From Candidatus Gastranaerophilales bacterium (lineage in GTDB: Bacteria > Cyanobacteriota > Vampirovibrionia > Gastranaerophilales > Gastranaerophilaceae): a DNA stretch of 64,000 nucleotides. The position numbers were made by a program, and so were the translations under genes. The DNA lies in assembly GCA_944323875.1 (NCBI GenBank), contig CALUUH010000007.1, positions 24,210 to 88,209 on the forward strand. The letters run 5' to 3'. Shown here in pieces: positions 50,977 to 60,691 of this stretch (position 1 is its first letter; every line of letters begins with the position of its first letter). Below the pieces are notes generated by a model, which saw nothing but the letters and a program-made list of their open reading frames with translations, was not told the DNA's origin and did not search any database.

Positions 50977-53064
50977 TTATGCTTTAGCAGCGCCTGATTT
51001 CTCGATAATTTCTTTTTCGATATTTGCAGGAACCTGTTCATAGCATTTGAATTCCATTGAGAATGTACCGCGTCCTTGAGTTTTTGAACGGATATCTGTT
51101 GCATAGCCAAACATTTCAGCCAGCGGAACGATAGCGTTAATCTTCTGGATACCGGTACCTTCAATAATTTCCATACCTTCCACACGGCCGCGGCGTGATG
51201 AAATATCGCCGATAATATCACCTGTGTTTTCTTCAGGTACTTCAATTTCTACTTTCATCATAGGTTCAAGAATACAAGGTTTTGCTTTACGGCAGCCTTC
51301 TTTGATAGCCATAGATCCCGCAATTTTGAACGCCATTTCTGAAGAGTCGACTTCGTGGTATGAACCATCGTAAAGTTCAACTTTAACGTCTATCATAGGG
51401 AATCCTGCTAAGATACCGCCTTCAAGAGCTTCTTCCATACCTTTTCTTGCAGGTTCAATGTATTCTTTCGGAATTGCACCACCGACAATTTTGTTTTCAA
51501 ATACAAATCCTGCATTTTCATCGGCCGGTGAAATTTTGATTTTAACGTGACCGTATTGACCTTTACCACCTGATTGACGGATGAATTTAGAGTCTTGATC
51601 AGCGTTTCCGCGAATAGTTTCACGGTAAGCAACCTGCGGTTTACCTACGTTTGCATCAACTTTAAATTCACGTAATAAACGGTCTACGATGATGTCTAAG
51701 TGAAGTTCACCCATACCGGAGATGATAGTCTGGCCGGTTTCGGTGTCAGATTTAACCTTGAATGACGGATCTTCTTCTGCAAGTTTTTGAAGAGCGATAC
51801 CCATTTTATCCTGATCAGCTTTTGTTTTAGGTTCAATAGCAACAGAGATAACAGGTTCAGGGAATACCATTCTTTCAAGGATGATTGGTGATTTTTCATC
51901 ACACAAAGTATCACCTGTTGTAGTGTCTTTAAGACCTACTGCAGCACAGATGTCGCCTGCGTAAACTTCATCTTCTTCAATTCTTTGATCAGCGTACATT
52001 TGAACAAGTCTTGAAATACGTTCTTTTTTGCCGTTAGTTGCGTTAAGAACGTAAGACCCGGATGTTAATTTACCTGAATATATTCTCAAGAATGTTAAAC
52101 GACCTACATAAGGGTCTGTCATAACTTTGAATGCAAGAGCTGAGAACGGTTCATCATCTGATGAGTGTCTTTCAACTTTTGTACCGTCTTCAAGTTCACC
52201 TTCGATAGCTTTAACATCAACAGGGGATGGCATCAACTCAACGATTGAATCGAGGAGTAATTGAACACCTTTGTTTTTGAAAGCAGTACCGCAGGTTACA
52301 GGAACGATTTTGTTGTCGCAAACACCTTTTCTCAGACCTTTTTTCAATTCATCAATTGAAAGTTCTTCGCCTTCAAGGTATTTCATCATGATATCATCGT
52401 CGCATTCTGCAATAGCTTCGACAAGAGCTTCTCTGTATTGTTGAGCTTTTTCCTGCATGTCAGCCGGAATATCTTCAACTTTAATATCAGTACCCAAATC
52501 GTTAGTGTAGATGTAAGCTTTCATTTCAAACAAGTCAATAAGGCCTTTGAAATCAGCTTCTGCACCGATAGGTAATCTGATAGGGTGAGCGTTAGCGCCC
52601 AAACGGTTTTTAATCTGGTCTACTACACGATAGAAGTTAGCGCCTGTTCTGTCCATTTTGTTAACGAAAACCATACGCGGAACTTCGTATCTGTTAGCCT
52701 GTCTCCAAACTGTTTCTGATTGAGATTGAACACCGCCAACCGCACAGAATACAGCGACAACACCGTCTAATACACGTAATGAACGTTCAACTTCGATTGT
52801 GAAGTCAACGTGACCAGGGGTGTCGATAATATTAATCTGGTGGCCTTTCCAGTTTGATGTAACAGCCGCAGATTGGATTGTAATACCTCTTTCACGTTCT
52901 TGTTCCATAAAGTCGGTTACAGCAGCACCATCGTGAACTTCACCGATTTTGTGTGTTTTACCGGTATAGAACAAAATACGCTCAGTAGTTGTGGTTTTAC
53001 CGGCATCGATGTGAGCGGCAATACCAATGTTTCTGATTTTTTCTAATGGAGTTTTTCTTGCCAT
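50977..53064 (-). CDS. fusA: Translation elongation factor G
   Basis: The 695-residue GTPase translocates the ribosome. The G1 loop is [18 protein letters not shown] (near 15), switch I holds [13 protein letters not shown]3 is DTPGHVDFT (near 85) and G4 is NKMDRTGAN (near 138). Domains II-V are complete, ending [19 protein letters not shown]. It is not in an rpsL-rpsG-tuf operon here, which is the more common place. AAAAGGAAAAAAGAA precedes the ATG. The identification is certain. Confidence 0.98.
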   Translation of the reverse strand: MARKTPLEKIRNIGIAAHIDAGKTTTTERILFYTGKTHKIGEVHDGAAVTDFMEQERERGITIQSAAVTSNWKGHQINIIDTPGHVDFTIEVERSLRVLDGVVAVFCAVGGVQSQSETVWRQANRYEVPRMVFVNKMDRTGANFYRVVDQIKNRLGANAHPIRLPIGAEADFKGLIDLFEMKAYIYTNDLGTDIKVEDIPADMQEKAQQYREALVEAIAECDDDIMMKYLEGEELSIDELKKGLRKGVCDNKIVPVTCGTAFKNKGVQLLLDSIVELMPSPVDVKAIEGELEDGTKVERHSSDDEPFSALAFKVMTDPYVGRLTFLRIYSGKLTSGSYVLNATNGKKERISRLVQMYADQRIEEDEVYAGDICAAVGLKDTTTGDTLCDEKSPIILERMVFPEPVISVAIEPKTKADQDKMGIALQKLAEEDPSFKVKSDTETGQTIISGMGELHLDIIVDRLLREFKVDANVGKPQVAYRETIRGNADQDSKFIRQSGGKGQYGHVKIKISPADENAGFVFENKIVGGAIPKEYIEPARKGMEEALEGGILAGFPMIDVKVELYDGSYHEVDSSEMAFKIAGSMAIKEGCRKAKPCILEPMMKVEIEVPEENTGDIIGDISSRRGRVEGMEIIEGTGIQKINAIVPLAEMFGYATDIRSKTQGRGTFSMEFKCYEQVPANIEKEIIEKSGAAKA

Positions 53065-53199
53065 TTCTTTTTTCCTTTTTACATTAATTATTTAGTACTT
53101 TGCTATTATATATTTAGCCATACTGTGATTATCCCACAAACATGAATTTTTACAAATAGTGAATGTGAGAATGTTAAAAAAAAATAATCATTTTGGCCA

Positions 53200-54570
53200 T
53201 TAATTTATCGCGGCGGCTATTTCTGAAGCGCTGTTGTTTTTGCGCTCAAGCAGTTCACCGTTTACATACCATGTTTTTGCGCCGGTTATTTTGACGTTGA
53301 CAAATTCACCGGTTAAATCCTCATCACACGGTATGTGCACAATTTTATTGTTGCGCGTGCGGCCGGTGATGACATTTTTGCCTTTGTGGTTTTCAAATCC
53401 TTCAATCAGAACTTCCATTTCGCGGCCGATAAATTTTTGATTTGATTTAAGGCAATTTTTTCTTACCTGCTCGTTTAATCTTGCAAGCCGTTCGGTTTTT
53501 ATATCCTCAGGTATGTATTTGTCAACCCATTTTGCGGCAACGGTTTTTTCTCTCGGAGAGTATGCTGCTGTGTTTGAATAATCAAGTTCAAATTCATCAA
53601 TTGCAGTAAGTGTTTCCTCAAATTGCTCTTCTGTTTCTCCCGGGAAACCTGCAATAAAATCACTTGTAATCGTAACGTCTTTAACTTTGTCACGCACTTT
53701 TTTTACAATTGCTGAATAAGTTTCACGGTCATAACGCCTGTTCATAGCTTTTAATACAGGTGTTGAACCTGACTGCATAGGAATGTGAAAATATTCGCAA
53801 ACTTTGTCCAACTCCACAACCGTATCAATAAGTTCATCTGTAATGTCTGTCGGATATGATGTTACAAATCTGATGCGGAATTTACCTTCAAGTGCATTCA
53901 AATCTCTCAAAAGCTGCGCCAGACGGTAGGTTTTATCTTTAAAGTCTTTACCGTAACTGTCAACATTTTGTCCTAAAAGAGTAATTTCTTTAAAGCCTTG
54001 ATTAAGCGCGTCTTGCGCCTCTTTAATAATTATTTCCGGTTCTCTTGATCGCTCACGCCCTCTTGTGTACGGAACTATGCAGTAAGTGCAGAAATTATTA
54101 CAACCCTCTGTTATCGGGATCCAGGCATTAACGCTTTTTACGCGTTTAATCTCGTAATCTTTTTCCTTATCTGCTTCTGTTTTGTGAGTTTCTTCACACT
54201 CGCAAACCCTTTGTCCTTGATTAATTTTTTTAATTATCTCCGGAAGTTTATAAATAGTATGAGTTCCGAGAACAAAATCAACATAAGGGCAGCGTTTAAG
54301 GATGCCTTCTGCTTTTTGCTGTGCAACGCACCCGCAAAAACCTATCTTTAAATCAGGTCTGTTCTTTTTCCATTTGCCCCACAAGCCTATTGCGCTAAAT
54401 GCTTTATCTTCACTCAACTGTCTTATAGAACATGTGTTAATCATCAACAAATCGGCCTTTTCCGGCGCTTTAGTTTCAACATAATCAAAGTGTGCAAGCA
54501 TGCCAAGCATTCTCTCAGTATCTGATTTATTCATCTGGCAGCCCATTGTTTCTATATATACCTGTTTCAT
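53200..54570 (-). CDS. miaB: tRNA-2-methylthio-N6-dimethylallyladenosine synthase
   Basis: The 456-residue radical-SAM methylthiotransferase modifies A37 of tRNAs. The N-terminal UPF0004 domain holds three cluster cysteines (ETMGCQMNKSD at 11, NTCSIRQ near 47, FCGCVAQQ near 80). The radical-SAM CxxxCxxC is in EGCNNFCTYCIVPYTRGRERSR (near 155). A TRAM domain (about 375-445) binds tRNA. The composition (full length, SIRQ after the second Cys) fits MiaB better than MtaB or RimO. It stands alone between fusA and a divergent acyl-CoA ligase. Confidence 0.95.
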   Translation of the reverse strand: MKQVYIETMGCQMNKSDTERMLGMLAHFDYVETKAPEKADLLMINTCSIRQLSEDKAFSAIGLWGKWKKNRPDLKIGFCGCVAQQKAEGILKRCPYVDFVLGTHTIYKLPEIIKKINQGQRVCECEETHKTEADKEKDYEIKRVKSVNAWIPITEGCNNFCTYCIVPYTRGRERSREPEIIIKEAQDALNQGFKEITLLGQNVDSYGKDFKDKTYRLAQLLRDLNALEGKFRIRFVTSYPTDITDELIDTVVELDKVCEYFHIPMQSGSTPVLKAMNRRYDRETYSAIVKKVRDKVKDVTITSDFIAGFPGETEEQFEETLTAIDEFELDYSNTAAYSPREKTVAAKWVDKYIPEDIKTERLARLNEQVRKNCLKSNQKFIGREMEVLIEGFENHKGKNVITGRTRNNKIVHIPCDEDLTGEFVNVKITGAKTWYVNGELLERKNNSASEIAAAIN

Positions 54571-54693
54571 AAATGTTCCTGTTTTATTTTCCTAATCACT
54601 ATTCTAATTATAATACAAAATCTTTATATCTTGACTTTTACTCGCATAGATTATATCTTAATAGTATATTGATAGTTTTAGGAGTAAGTAAAC

Positions 54694-56367
54694 ATGGGAT
54701 TGAGAAAATACAACGCACTAACATTATTGGAAGATAGAACTAACAACTATTCTGACAGAGTTGCATTGGGGATAAAAAATCAACTGGGCTGGCGTGAATT
54801 TACCTATAAAGGCCTTAGTCTTCTTTCCAAAAAAGTGGCCTGCTACCTTATGGATGAAGTAAAAGTCCAAAAAGGCGACTGTCTTGCAATACTTTCAGAG
54901 TCTAAACCGGAATTCGGCGTTGCTGTTTTTGCGTCAATAATCTCAGGGCTAACCACAGTCCCGCTCGATGTTAAATTAACCAAATACGAACTTAGAAACA
55001 TCCTTTCCGACTGTCAGCCTAAAGTAATGCTTGTTTCTATGGCTAATGCAGAAAAAGCACTTGAACTTAAAAAAGAAATTCCGTCAATTAGAGAAATTCT
55101 TGTTATGGATGAACCTCCATGTACAAGCGGTCTAAAAAGTATTTATGAATTACCGAATAACTATGAACATAAATGGGTTATGCGCAGTTCTAAAGCTACT
55201 GCATTTATTATTTACACCTCAGGCACAACCGGTTCCCCAAAAGGAGTTGAAATAACTTTTGCAAACATGTTTGCGCAGCTGGATGATTTGAGCGAAGCAT
55301 TTAGCAGTTTCCTCCCGAAACGACCGATTAATATTCTCTCAATTCTTCCGATGAATCACTTATTTGAAATGACTGTCGGATTTTCTACGTTTATGAATTT
55401 CGGATTTTCAATTTATTACACACAAAGTCTGAAACCACGTGATATCCTGAGCATTATGAGAGAAAAACGCGTTGAATTTATGGTTGTTGTTCCGGCATTC
55501 TTAAAACTTTTGAAAACAGCCATAGAGAGCGATATTGCAAGCAAGCCCAAAGCAGTACAAAAAGCATTTAAAACTATGCTGGCTATCGCCAAATACATAC
55601 CGTTTGCAACAGTGAAAAAACTTATGTTTAAACGTATACATGCCAAATTTGGCGGCTGCTTTATGGGGTGTATGTCAGGAGGTGCGCCGCTTGATTTGTC
55701 TGTAGGTGAATTTTTTGAAAGAATCGGCATAAAAATTTATCAAGGCTACGGGTTATCAGAGGTAAGCCCTGTTGCGTCAGTAAATACAAACAAATCACGT
55801 GATCTTGCCTCTGTAGGCCCGCTTTTGAAAAGTTTTCAGGCTAAAATTGACGAGCAGACCGGCGAACTCTTACTAAAAGGGCCGGCTGTTATGAAAGGCT
55901 ATCACAATCAACCCGAACTCACTGCAGCGGCATTCACTGAAGATGGCTGGCTTCATACGGGTGATATCGGTGAAATCAGACGTAACGGTCATCTGTACAT
56001 CACCGGCCGTATCAAAAATATGATCGTACTATCAGGGGGCAAAAAAGTATTTCCGGAAGAAGTAGAAGCCGTTCTTGAAAAAAGTCCTTATTTCAGCGAA
56101 GTCTGTGTTCTGGGCGTCTCAAGAACATTCGGAGCAAAAGACGGAACCGAAGAAATTGTTGCTGTTGTTGTTCCATCTGAGGATGTTGAAAATAAATATG
56201 ATAAAGATACAGTTAACAAACTGATGCGAGACGAAGTTAAACGCCTTTCACTTCAATTAACCCAATATAAACGTCCGGTAAATATTGTTGTTTCACATGA
56301 ACCTTTACCGCGTACCGCAACCCGTAAAGTGAAACGCAAAGAAGTAAAAGAACTCGTGACAGCATAA
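54694..56367 (+). CDS. AMP-forming acyl-CoA ligase (long-chain fatty acid type)
   Basis: The 557-residue adenylating enzyme has the P-loop-like motif AFIIYTSGTTGSPKGVEITF (near 165-184), A5 YQGYGLSEVSPVASVN (near 345) and the hinge and A8 segment LHTGDIGEIRRNGHLYITGRIKNMIVLSGGKKVFPEEVE (near 420-460), with the A10 Lys region near the end (LPRTATRKVKRKEV). It activates fatty acids to acyl-AMP and then acyl-CoA or passes them to a carrier. The substrate chain length is inferred from overall similarity only. AGGAGTAAGTAAAC precedes the ATG. Confidence 0.9.
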   Translation: MGLRKYNALTLLEDRTNNYSDRVALGIKNQLGWREFTYKGLSLLSKKVACYLMDEVKVQKGDCLAILSESKPEFGVAVFASIISGLTTVPLDVKLTKYELRNILSDCQPKVMLVSMANAEKALELKKEIPSIREILVMDEPPCTSGLKSIYELPNNYEHKWVMRSSKATAFIIYTSGTTGSPKGVEITFANMFAQLDDLSEAFSSFLPKRPINILSILPMNHLFEMTVGFSTFMNFGFSIYYTQSLKPRDILSIMREKRVEFMVVVPAFLKLLKTAIESDIASKPKAVQKAFKTMLAIAKYIPFATVKKLMFKRIHAKFGGCFMGCMSGGAPLDLSVGEFFERIGIKIYQGYGLSEVSPVASVNTNKSRDLASVGPLLKSFQAKIDEQTGELLLKGPAVMKGYHNQPELTAAAFTEDGWLHTGDIGEIRRNGHLYITGRIKNMIVLSGGKKVFPEEVEAVLEKSPYFSEVCVLGVSRTFGAKDGTEEIVAVVVPSEDVENKYDKDTVNKLMRDEVKRLSLQLTQYKRPVNIVVSHEPLPRTATRKVKRKEVKELVTA

Positions 56368-56388
56368 AAAAGATCCTTTCTTTTTTAA

Positions 56389-56424
56389 AAACGAGCGCGT
56401 AACTTAATAATTCCGCGCTCGTTT
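56389..56424. terminator. Terminator between the acyl-CoA ligase and reverse rubrerythrin genes
   Basis: An 11 bp stem, AAACGAGCGCG / CGCGCTCGTTT, with a 14-nt loop and T-rich tail, between two converging genes. Confidence 0.75.
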
Positions 56425-56451
56425 CTTTTTGATATCTATACAATATTCAAA

Positions 56452-56988
56452 TTATGAAAAGTATCTTTTCAATAATCCGTCAAAACCTTTACCATGACGT
56501 GCTTCGTCTTTAGCCATTTCGTGAACTGTATCATGAATTGCATCATAACCCAATTCTTTAGCGCGTTTTGCAATGGCTAATTTGCCTTCGCAAGCACCAT
56601 GTTCAGCTTCTGCACGTAATTCAAGGTTTTTCTTTGTTGAGTTAGTAACAACTTCACCGAGTAATTCAGCGAATTTAGCAGCGTGTTCAGCTTCTTCAAA
56701 AGCATATCTTTTGTAAGCTTCAGCAACTTCAGGATATCCTTCTCTTTCAGCTACTCTTGCCATAGCAAGGTACATACCGACTTCAGTGCATTCACCTGTA
56801 AAGTGTGCTCTTAAGCCTTCCATAACTTCTTTATCTTCTACTTGACCGTCGCCGACATTGTGTTCACAAGCGTAAACTTTTTCACCGCCGCCAATTTCTT
56901 TAAAAGTAGTAGCGCCGCAAAGAGGGCATCTTTCCGGAGCTTTGTCAGCTTCTGTTGACCAACCGCAAACTGTACATACGTATTTCAT
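56452..56988 (-). CDS. Reverse rubrerythrin
   Basis: The 178-residue protein has its rubredoxin-like domain first ([25 protein letters not shown], residues 1-25), then the ferritin-like diiron domain with [41 protein letters not shown] and a second ExxxxH helix near the end ([13 protein letters not shown]). This reversed order defines the revRbr group, which acts as a very efficient NADH-linked peroxide and oxygen reductase system in anaerobes. A PerR box lies about 60 bp upstream, tying it to the same regulon as the cluster at 4.6-7.5 kb. AAAGGTGG precedes the start. Confidence 0.93.
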   Translation of the reverse strand: MKYVCTVCGWSTEADKAPERCPLCGATTFKEIGGGEKVYACEHNVGDGQVEDKEVMEGLRAHFTGECTEVGMYLAMARVAEREGYPEVAEAYKRYAFEEAEHAAKFAELLGEVVTNSTKKNLELRAEAEHGACEGKLAIAKRAKELGYDAIHDTVHEMAKDEARHGKGFDGLLKRYFS

Positions 56989-57048
56989 AATTAACCACCT
57001 TTCTTAATCTACATGATAATAATACAGCAAAACAAAATATTTGTAAAG

Positions 57049-57063
57049 TGAGAATTATTATCA
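57049..57063. promoter_or_regulatory. PerR/Fur box (7-1-7)
   Basis: TGAGAATTATTATCA fits TGATAATNATTATCA with one mismatch and lies 61 bp upstream of the reverse rubrerythrin start codon. The same degree of fit is seen at 7564-7578, with the mismatch in the same position of the opposite half-site. Confidence 0.78.
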
Positions 57064-57141
57064 TTTTTAACATTTCTTTATATTTAGATTCAAAAAGATC
57101 TCTGATGCCAATTCCATTTATGTAACTACATTAAATTTTAC

Positions 57142-57459
57142 TTATCTTGCCACATCCTTTAATAACCTGTATATAATTCGTAATTGTTTATCATCAATGG
57201 TTTTCAAAATACTATGTATTTCGTCAAGAAGTTCCTCACGCTGTTTTAAATGTGAAAAGGCAAACAAATCCGCAATTTCAACTCCAAACGCCTCGGCAAA
57301 CTTTTCTAGGTTTGCCATTGTCGTAAATGTCGTGCCTGTTTCTATATTGCCTATTTGTTTTTGAAAAACACCCAAAATCTCGGACAACTGCTCCTGCGTG
57401 AGATTATTTTGTTTTCTGAGTTCTTTAATTCGTTTGCCAAATAACTTTTGTGAATCCAT
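57142..57459 (-). CDS. XRE-family helix-turn-helix regulator
   Basis: The protein has 105 residues from ATG at 57459 (AAAGGAG 5 bases before); a TTG 15 bases upstream is less likely. The Cro/CI HTH lies at residues about 5-60 (RIKELRKQNNLTQEQLSEILGVFQKQIGNIETGTTFTTMANLEKFAEAFGV), followed by a short helical C-terminal part. It diverges from the pilin-like gene at 57609 and probably controls it. The intergenic region holds an inverted repeat, AATATCT / AGATATT (57515-57521 / 57536-57542), overlapping that gene's promoter. Confidence 0.88.
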   Translation of the reverse strand: MDSQKLFGKRIKELRKQNNLTQEQLSEILGVFQKQIGNIETGTTFTTMANLEKFAEAFGVEIADLFAFSHLKQREELLDEIHSILKTIDDKQLRIIYRLLKDVAR

Positions 57460-57528
57460 AAAAGCTCCTTTCAATAATTGTATAAATTACTGAAAGAATA
57501 AAATACCCTTTTTAAATATCTAAAATAC

Positions 57529-57557
57529 TTGAAAAAGATATTATAACATGATATAAT
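57529..57557 (+). promoter_or_regulatory. Promoter of the pilin-like gene 57609
   Basis: TTGAAA (57529-57534), a 17 bp spacer, then TATAAT (57552-57557). An inverted repeat across the -35 region is a candidate XRE operator. Confidence 0.7.
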
Positions 57558-57608
57558 GATATTATAATGAGGTATTTGGCTAAAAAAAGATAGTTAAAAG
57601 GAGGTAAA

Positions 57609-58988
57609 ATGAAAAAATTATTAGAAAAGCTGGCGAGCCCAAATAGCAGAACTCTGTACCCTAGGGAGTCTGCTAAAGATGCACAATCTCAATGTCCTCC
57701 CCTTGAGACTCTACCGAACATAAACATAAACAATCCGGTGGATTGTTTATGTGAGAGGAAACCGGAATTTTTAATTCCGAGGAGGGGGCAGACAAGTCTG
57801 CTCTTACACAGAGGGGAAACCGCTAAAGACGAACAACAATCGCTACATTCCCTTCTACCTTTGGGAGAAGGTGGCCGGAGGCCGGATGAGGGTTTAAAGG
57901 AAACCGGCAGGCTAGCCTGCTCCACCACTCAGGCGGCCGCTAAAGCTGCTTTCACTTTGGCAGAAGTCTTAATAACACTCGCTGTCATTGGAGTTGTGGC
58001 CGCACTCACGCTTCCGGGACTGATTAAGAATCATAATGAAAGAGCTTGGGCAACCGCTAAAGATGTATTTGAGAAGCGTCTTGAAGTAGCCGCAAAACAA
58101 ATGAATACAGAAGAAAAGCTTGCAGGTTATTCAAGTACCATAGACTTCGTAAACGAATTGAAAAAATACATAAAAATAACAAAAGTATGCGACAGTAATC
58201 ATCTGACAAAATGCTTTGAAAGTAAAATATTAACAGCCGACGGTCAGGAAGTAGATGCATCTAATTTAAGAACCTCCTCACAGATGGCAAAAGAAAACTG
58301 GGGTACAGAGACAATAGGTGTACAATTCGCGGATGGTGTTGGGGCACTTATTGCATACAACCCCAATACCGATCAACAGCCGTTTAATAATCAATTCAGC
58401 GCAACAGCAGCAAGCATGGCAATATTGTATGATGTATCAGGGTATAAAAATCCAAATACTTTAGGTAAAGATGTAAATCAAAATGCTAATGTAACAGATT
58501 TAGGGTGTAGAATTAGCCCTGATCTAGTGGGTGGCATGTGTATAACGAAAATATTAGCCCCAGTAACAGGATATAGCCCCATGACATTAACAGAATGCGG
58601 AAATGCAGTATCAGAAGGTATAATTGGAATAAACGGATGTAACTATGACCCTGATTATTGGGCCGGAGCTGTAAAAGCATGTGGCAATATCAATAAAATG
58701 CCAACAAGAACACAATTACATTCATTAGCAGTGTATCTGTATGACAATGCAGAAATAAGTCAAGATCGGGGATTCTCCTATGCCAAACTAAACCGAGATA
58801 AAGCAGCACCATTTCTTGCTATACCATCGTCCTATGCGGATAATAGATTTTATATTTGGACTGGTGAAGAAGCTACTAGAGTTGGGGCTTATTATCGTGG
58901 ATTTTATAATGATTATACATCAATAAATTATAATTATGGCGATGATGCTAACCGTGGAGCGAATTTTATTGCTGTATGCTTAAAATGA
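57609..58988 (+). CDS. Pilin-like protein with repeat-encoded leader and lectin-like tail
   Basis: The 459-residue protein has AGGAGG before ATG. Residues 1-114 are leader, much of it encoded by a complete family C repeat (57676-57790) and an LGEGGRRPDEG block (57844-57893). The prepilin motif AFTLAEVLITLAVIGVVAAL (F115) and a body akin to 49779-50891 follow. The C-terminal part resembles the variable tails of the two DGR-type genes (TRTQLHSLAVYLYDN; WTGEEATRVGAYYRGFYNDYT; end FIAVCLK), but its codons are AT-rich and no hairpin follows the stop. It therefore looks like a relative with a fixed tail. Probable pilus-associated binding protein. Confidence 0.85.
   Translation: MKKLLEKLASPNSRTLYPRESAKDAQSQCPPLETLPNININNPVDCLCERKPEFLIPRRGQTSLLLHRGETAKDEQQSLHSLLPLGEGGRRPDEGLKETGRLACSTTQAAAKAAFTLAEVLITLAVIGVVAALTLPGLIKNHNERAWATAKDVFEKRLEVAAKQMNTEEKLAGYSSTIDFVNELKKYIKITKVCDSNHLTKCFESKILTADGQEVDASNLRTSSQMAKENWGTETIGVQFADGVGALIAYNPNTDQQPFNNQFSATAASMAILYDVSGYKNPNTLGKDVNQNANVTDLGCRISPDLVGGMCITKILAPVTGYSPMTLTECGNAVSEGIIGINGCNYDPDYWAGAVKACGNINKMPTRTQLHSLAVYLYDNAEISQDRGFSYAKLNRDKAAPFLAIPSSYADNRFYIWTGEEATRVGAYYRGFYNDYTSINYNYGDDANRGANFIAVCLK
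57676..57790 (+). repeat. Family C repeat inside a coding sequence
   Basis: Near-identical to the intergenic copy at 30187-30297 (same order: GACTCTACCGAACATAAAC, the AATCCGGTGGATT core, GAGAGGAAACCG, GAGGAGGGGGCA), but in frame within the pilin leader. An extra ACATAA-like hexamer is duplicated here. Confidence 0.8.
57844..57893 (+). repeat. Family B repeat (encodes LHSLLPLGEGGRRPDEG)
   Basis: The ~48 bp block CATTCCCTTCTACC...GGCCGGATGAGGG also occurs at 28248-28295 and three times at 41990-42250, each time in the same frame of a pilin leader. A related reversed block sits in non-coding DNA near 30305-30352. Confidence 0.8.
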
Positions 58989-59007
58989 TATATTACATAC
59001 ATTCAAC

Positions 59008-59033
59008 AAAGCCGGTTTTGATAAACCGGCTTT
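59008..59033. terminator. Terminator between pilin-like gene and rpsI
   Basis: An 11 bp perfect stem, AAAGCCGGTTT / AAACCGGCTTT, with a 4-nt loop. It can serve both the pilin gene and the ribosomal protein operon, which converge here. Confidence 0.85.
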
Positions 59034-59055
59034 GAATATATAAAAAATACACATA

Positions 59056-59451
59056 TTAACGTTTTGAGAATTGGAAACGTTTTCTTGCACGTTTGCGGCC
59101 ATATTTCTTACGTTCTTTAACTCGTGGGTCACGGGTTAGTAAGCCTTCCAAACGTAAAACATTTTTATATTCTTCGTTTACCTGAACCAATGCTCTTGAA
59201 ATACCATGTCTGATAGCTCCGCATTGCGCAACGATTCCGCCGCCTACTGCTTTTACTCTTACATCGTATTTTTCTTGATTGTCTGTTAATACTAAAGGTC
59301 TGTAAACCAACATTTCAATAGCTGGTCTGTTGCCGATATAATCTCTTAACTTTTTACCGTTTACAAATATACGGCCTTGACCTTTAACTAATTTTACAAC
59401 CGCGATAGAGGTCTTTCTACGTCCTGTTGCCATAACTTCTTTATTAGCCAT
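59056..59451 (-). CDS. rpsI: Ribosomal protein S9
   Basis: The 131-residue protein of the small subunit head reaches with its C-terminal tail toward the P-site tRNA. ATGRRKTSIAVVKLVKGQGRIFVNGK at the start and the basic end REKKYGRKRARKRFQFSKR-type tail, finishing in the universal KR, are diagnostic. It directly follows rplM; the stop of one and start of the other touch at 59451. It is the last gene of the operon before the terminator. Confidence 0.97.
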   Translation of the reverse strand: MANKEVMATGRRKTSIAVVKLVKGQGRIFVNGKKLRDYIGNRPAIEMLVYRPLVLTDNQEKYDVRVKAVGGGIVAQCGAIRHGISRALVQVNEEYKNVLRLEGLLTRDPRVKERKKYGRKRARKRFQFSKR

Positions 59452-59894
59452 TAGTTGTTACCTCCTTCTTTTTCAAGAACAATCGGTTTTTGTGCTGCAT
59501 GCGGATGTTCTGAACCGTTGTATACTTTAAGTTTAGTGAATTGTTGTGCACCCAAAGTATTGTGTTGCAACATACCTTTTACAGCTTTTTCAATCAATAA
59601 TCTTGCATCTTTTTCACGTAATTCTTTTACGCTTGCAGATTTCAAACCACCCGGATATCCTGTGTGGTGATAATAGATTTTATCAGTTTCTTTATTACCT
59701 GATACACGAACTTTTTCAGCATTGATAACGATTACGAAATCACCTGTGTCAACGTTCGGTGTATATTCAGGTTTGTTTTTGCCTCTCAAAATATTAGCGA
59801 CTCTGGTAGCCAATCTGCCGAGGATCTCTCCGTCTGCATCGATTAAATACCATTTTCTTTCTACTTCCAGAGGTTTTGCTGAATATGTTTTCAT
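59451..59894 (-). CDS. rplM: Ribosomal protein L13
   Basis: The 147-residue early-assembly protein of the large subunit has the family hallmarks [47 protein letters not shown] (split here around residues 15-60) and [12 protein letters not shown] (near 75-86). L13 and S9 are nearly always paired, as here. truA lies 25 bases upstream. Confidence 0.97.
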   Translation of the reverse strand: MKTYSAKPLEVERKWYLIDADGEILGRLATRVANILRGKNKPEYTPNVDTGDFVIVINAEKVRVSGNKETDKIYYHHTGYPGGLKSASVKELREKDARLLIEKAVKGMLQHNTLGAQQFTKLKVYNGSEHPHAAQKPIVLEKEGGNN

Positions 59895-59918
59895 GCTAAG
59901 TCTCCATTTATTATTTTT

Positions 59919-60686
59919 TCAATATTCTACTTTTATCAAAGTCAAACCGTAAGGACTGACCGTTTGACCGGCTTTGCGCCGATCTTTTGCCTCAAGAACT
60001 TCTTTCATATATTCTGGCGGCAGGTTGTGACCTTCTATTTCTAAAAGGGTGCCGACGATTGTTCTTACCATATTATAGAGAAATCTGTTTCCCTTAATAT
60101 CAATAATCACTTTATCGCCGTTTTTTAAGGCTTTCGCCTCAGTTATTATACATACTTTGCTCGGGTTCAGCGTTCCGGAATTTTTGAAGCTTGAGAAATC
60201 ATGTTCGCCGAGCAAATAATTCAGCGAAGCCTGCATGCGTGTTTCATCCACATCAAACTTCACTCTCAACAAGTCACCGTCAAAGGCATTATGCGATTTA
60301 CGGGTTATAAATTCATACCTGTAATGACGGCTTTTTGCTGACTTTTGCGCGTGAAATGTTTCATCCACCTGTCTCAAATCAGATACGGAGATGTCTGCGG
60401 GCAGTATTTCATTCAACGAATAGAGAAACTTTGAAGCAACAAATTGTTTATCTGTGTCAAAATGAACAACCTGCCCGTATGCATTCACTCCTTTATCTGT
60501 TCTTCCGGAGAAGTATGTTTTTATGGGTCTTATATTATTTGCGGTATTTCCGCATATCAATGTTCGAATTGCTTTTTCAAGTTCGCCCTGTATTGTGGGA
60601 GATGGTATTTCCTCACCGTTTCTAAATTGAATTTGGCTTCCGGAATAATTTTTCCCGACATACTGAACCTGAAGTGCGTAACGCAT
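59919..60686 (-). CDS. truA: tRNA pseudouridine(38-40) synthase
   Basis: The 255-residue enzyme isomerises uridines 38-40 in tRNA anticodon stems. The catalytic Asp is in SGRTDKGVNAYGQVVHFDT (near 60), the universal TruA motif; DFSSFKNSG (near 168) and FLYNMVRTIVGTLLEIG-like segments near 205 follow. It sits between rplQ and rplM, the usual bacterial order. There are only 5 bases between the rplQ stop and this start. Confidence 0.96.
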   Translation of the reverse strand: MRYALQVQYVGKNYSGSQIQFRNGEEIPSPTIQGELEKAIRTLICGNTANNIRPIKTYFSGRTDKGVNAYGQVVHFDTDKQFVASKFLYSLNEILPADISVSDLRQVDETFHAQKSAKSRHYRYEFITRKSHNAFDGDLLRVKFDVDETRMQASLNYLLGEHDFSSFKNSGTLNPSKVCIITEAKALKNGDKVIIDIKGNRFLYNMVRTIVGTLLEIEGHNLPPEYMKEVLEAKDRRKAGQTVSPYGLTLIKVEY

Positions 60687-60691
60687 GGTTT

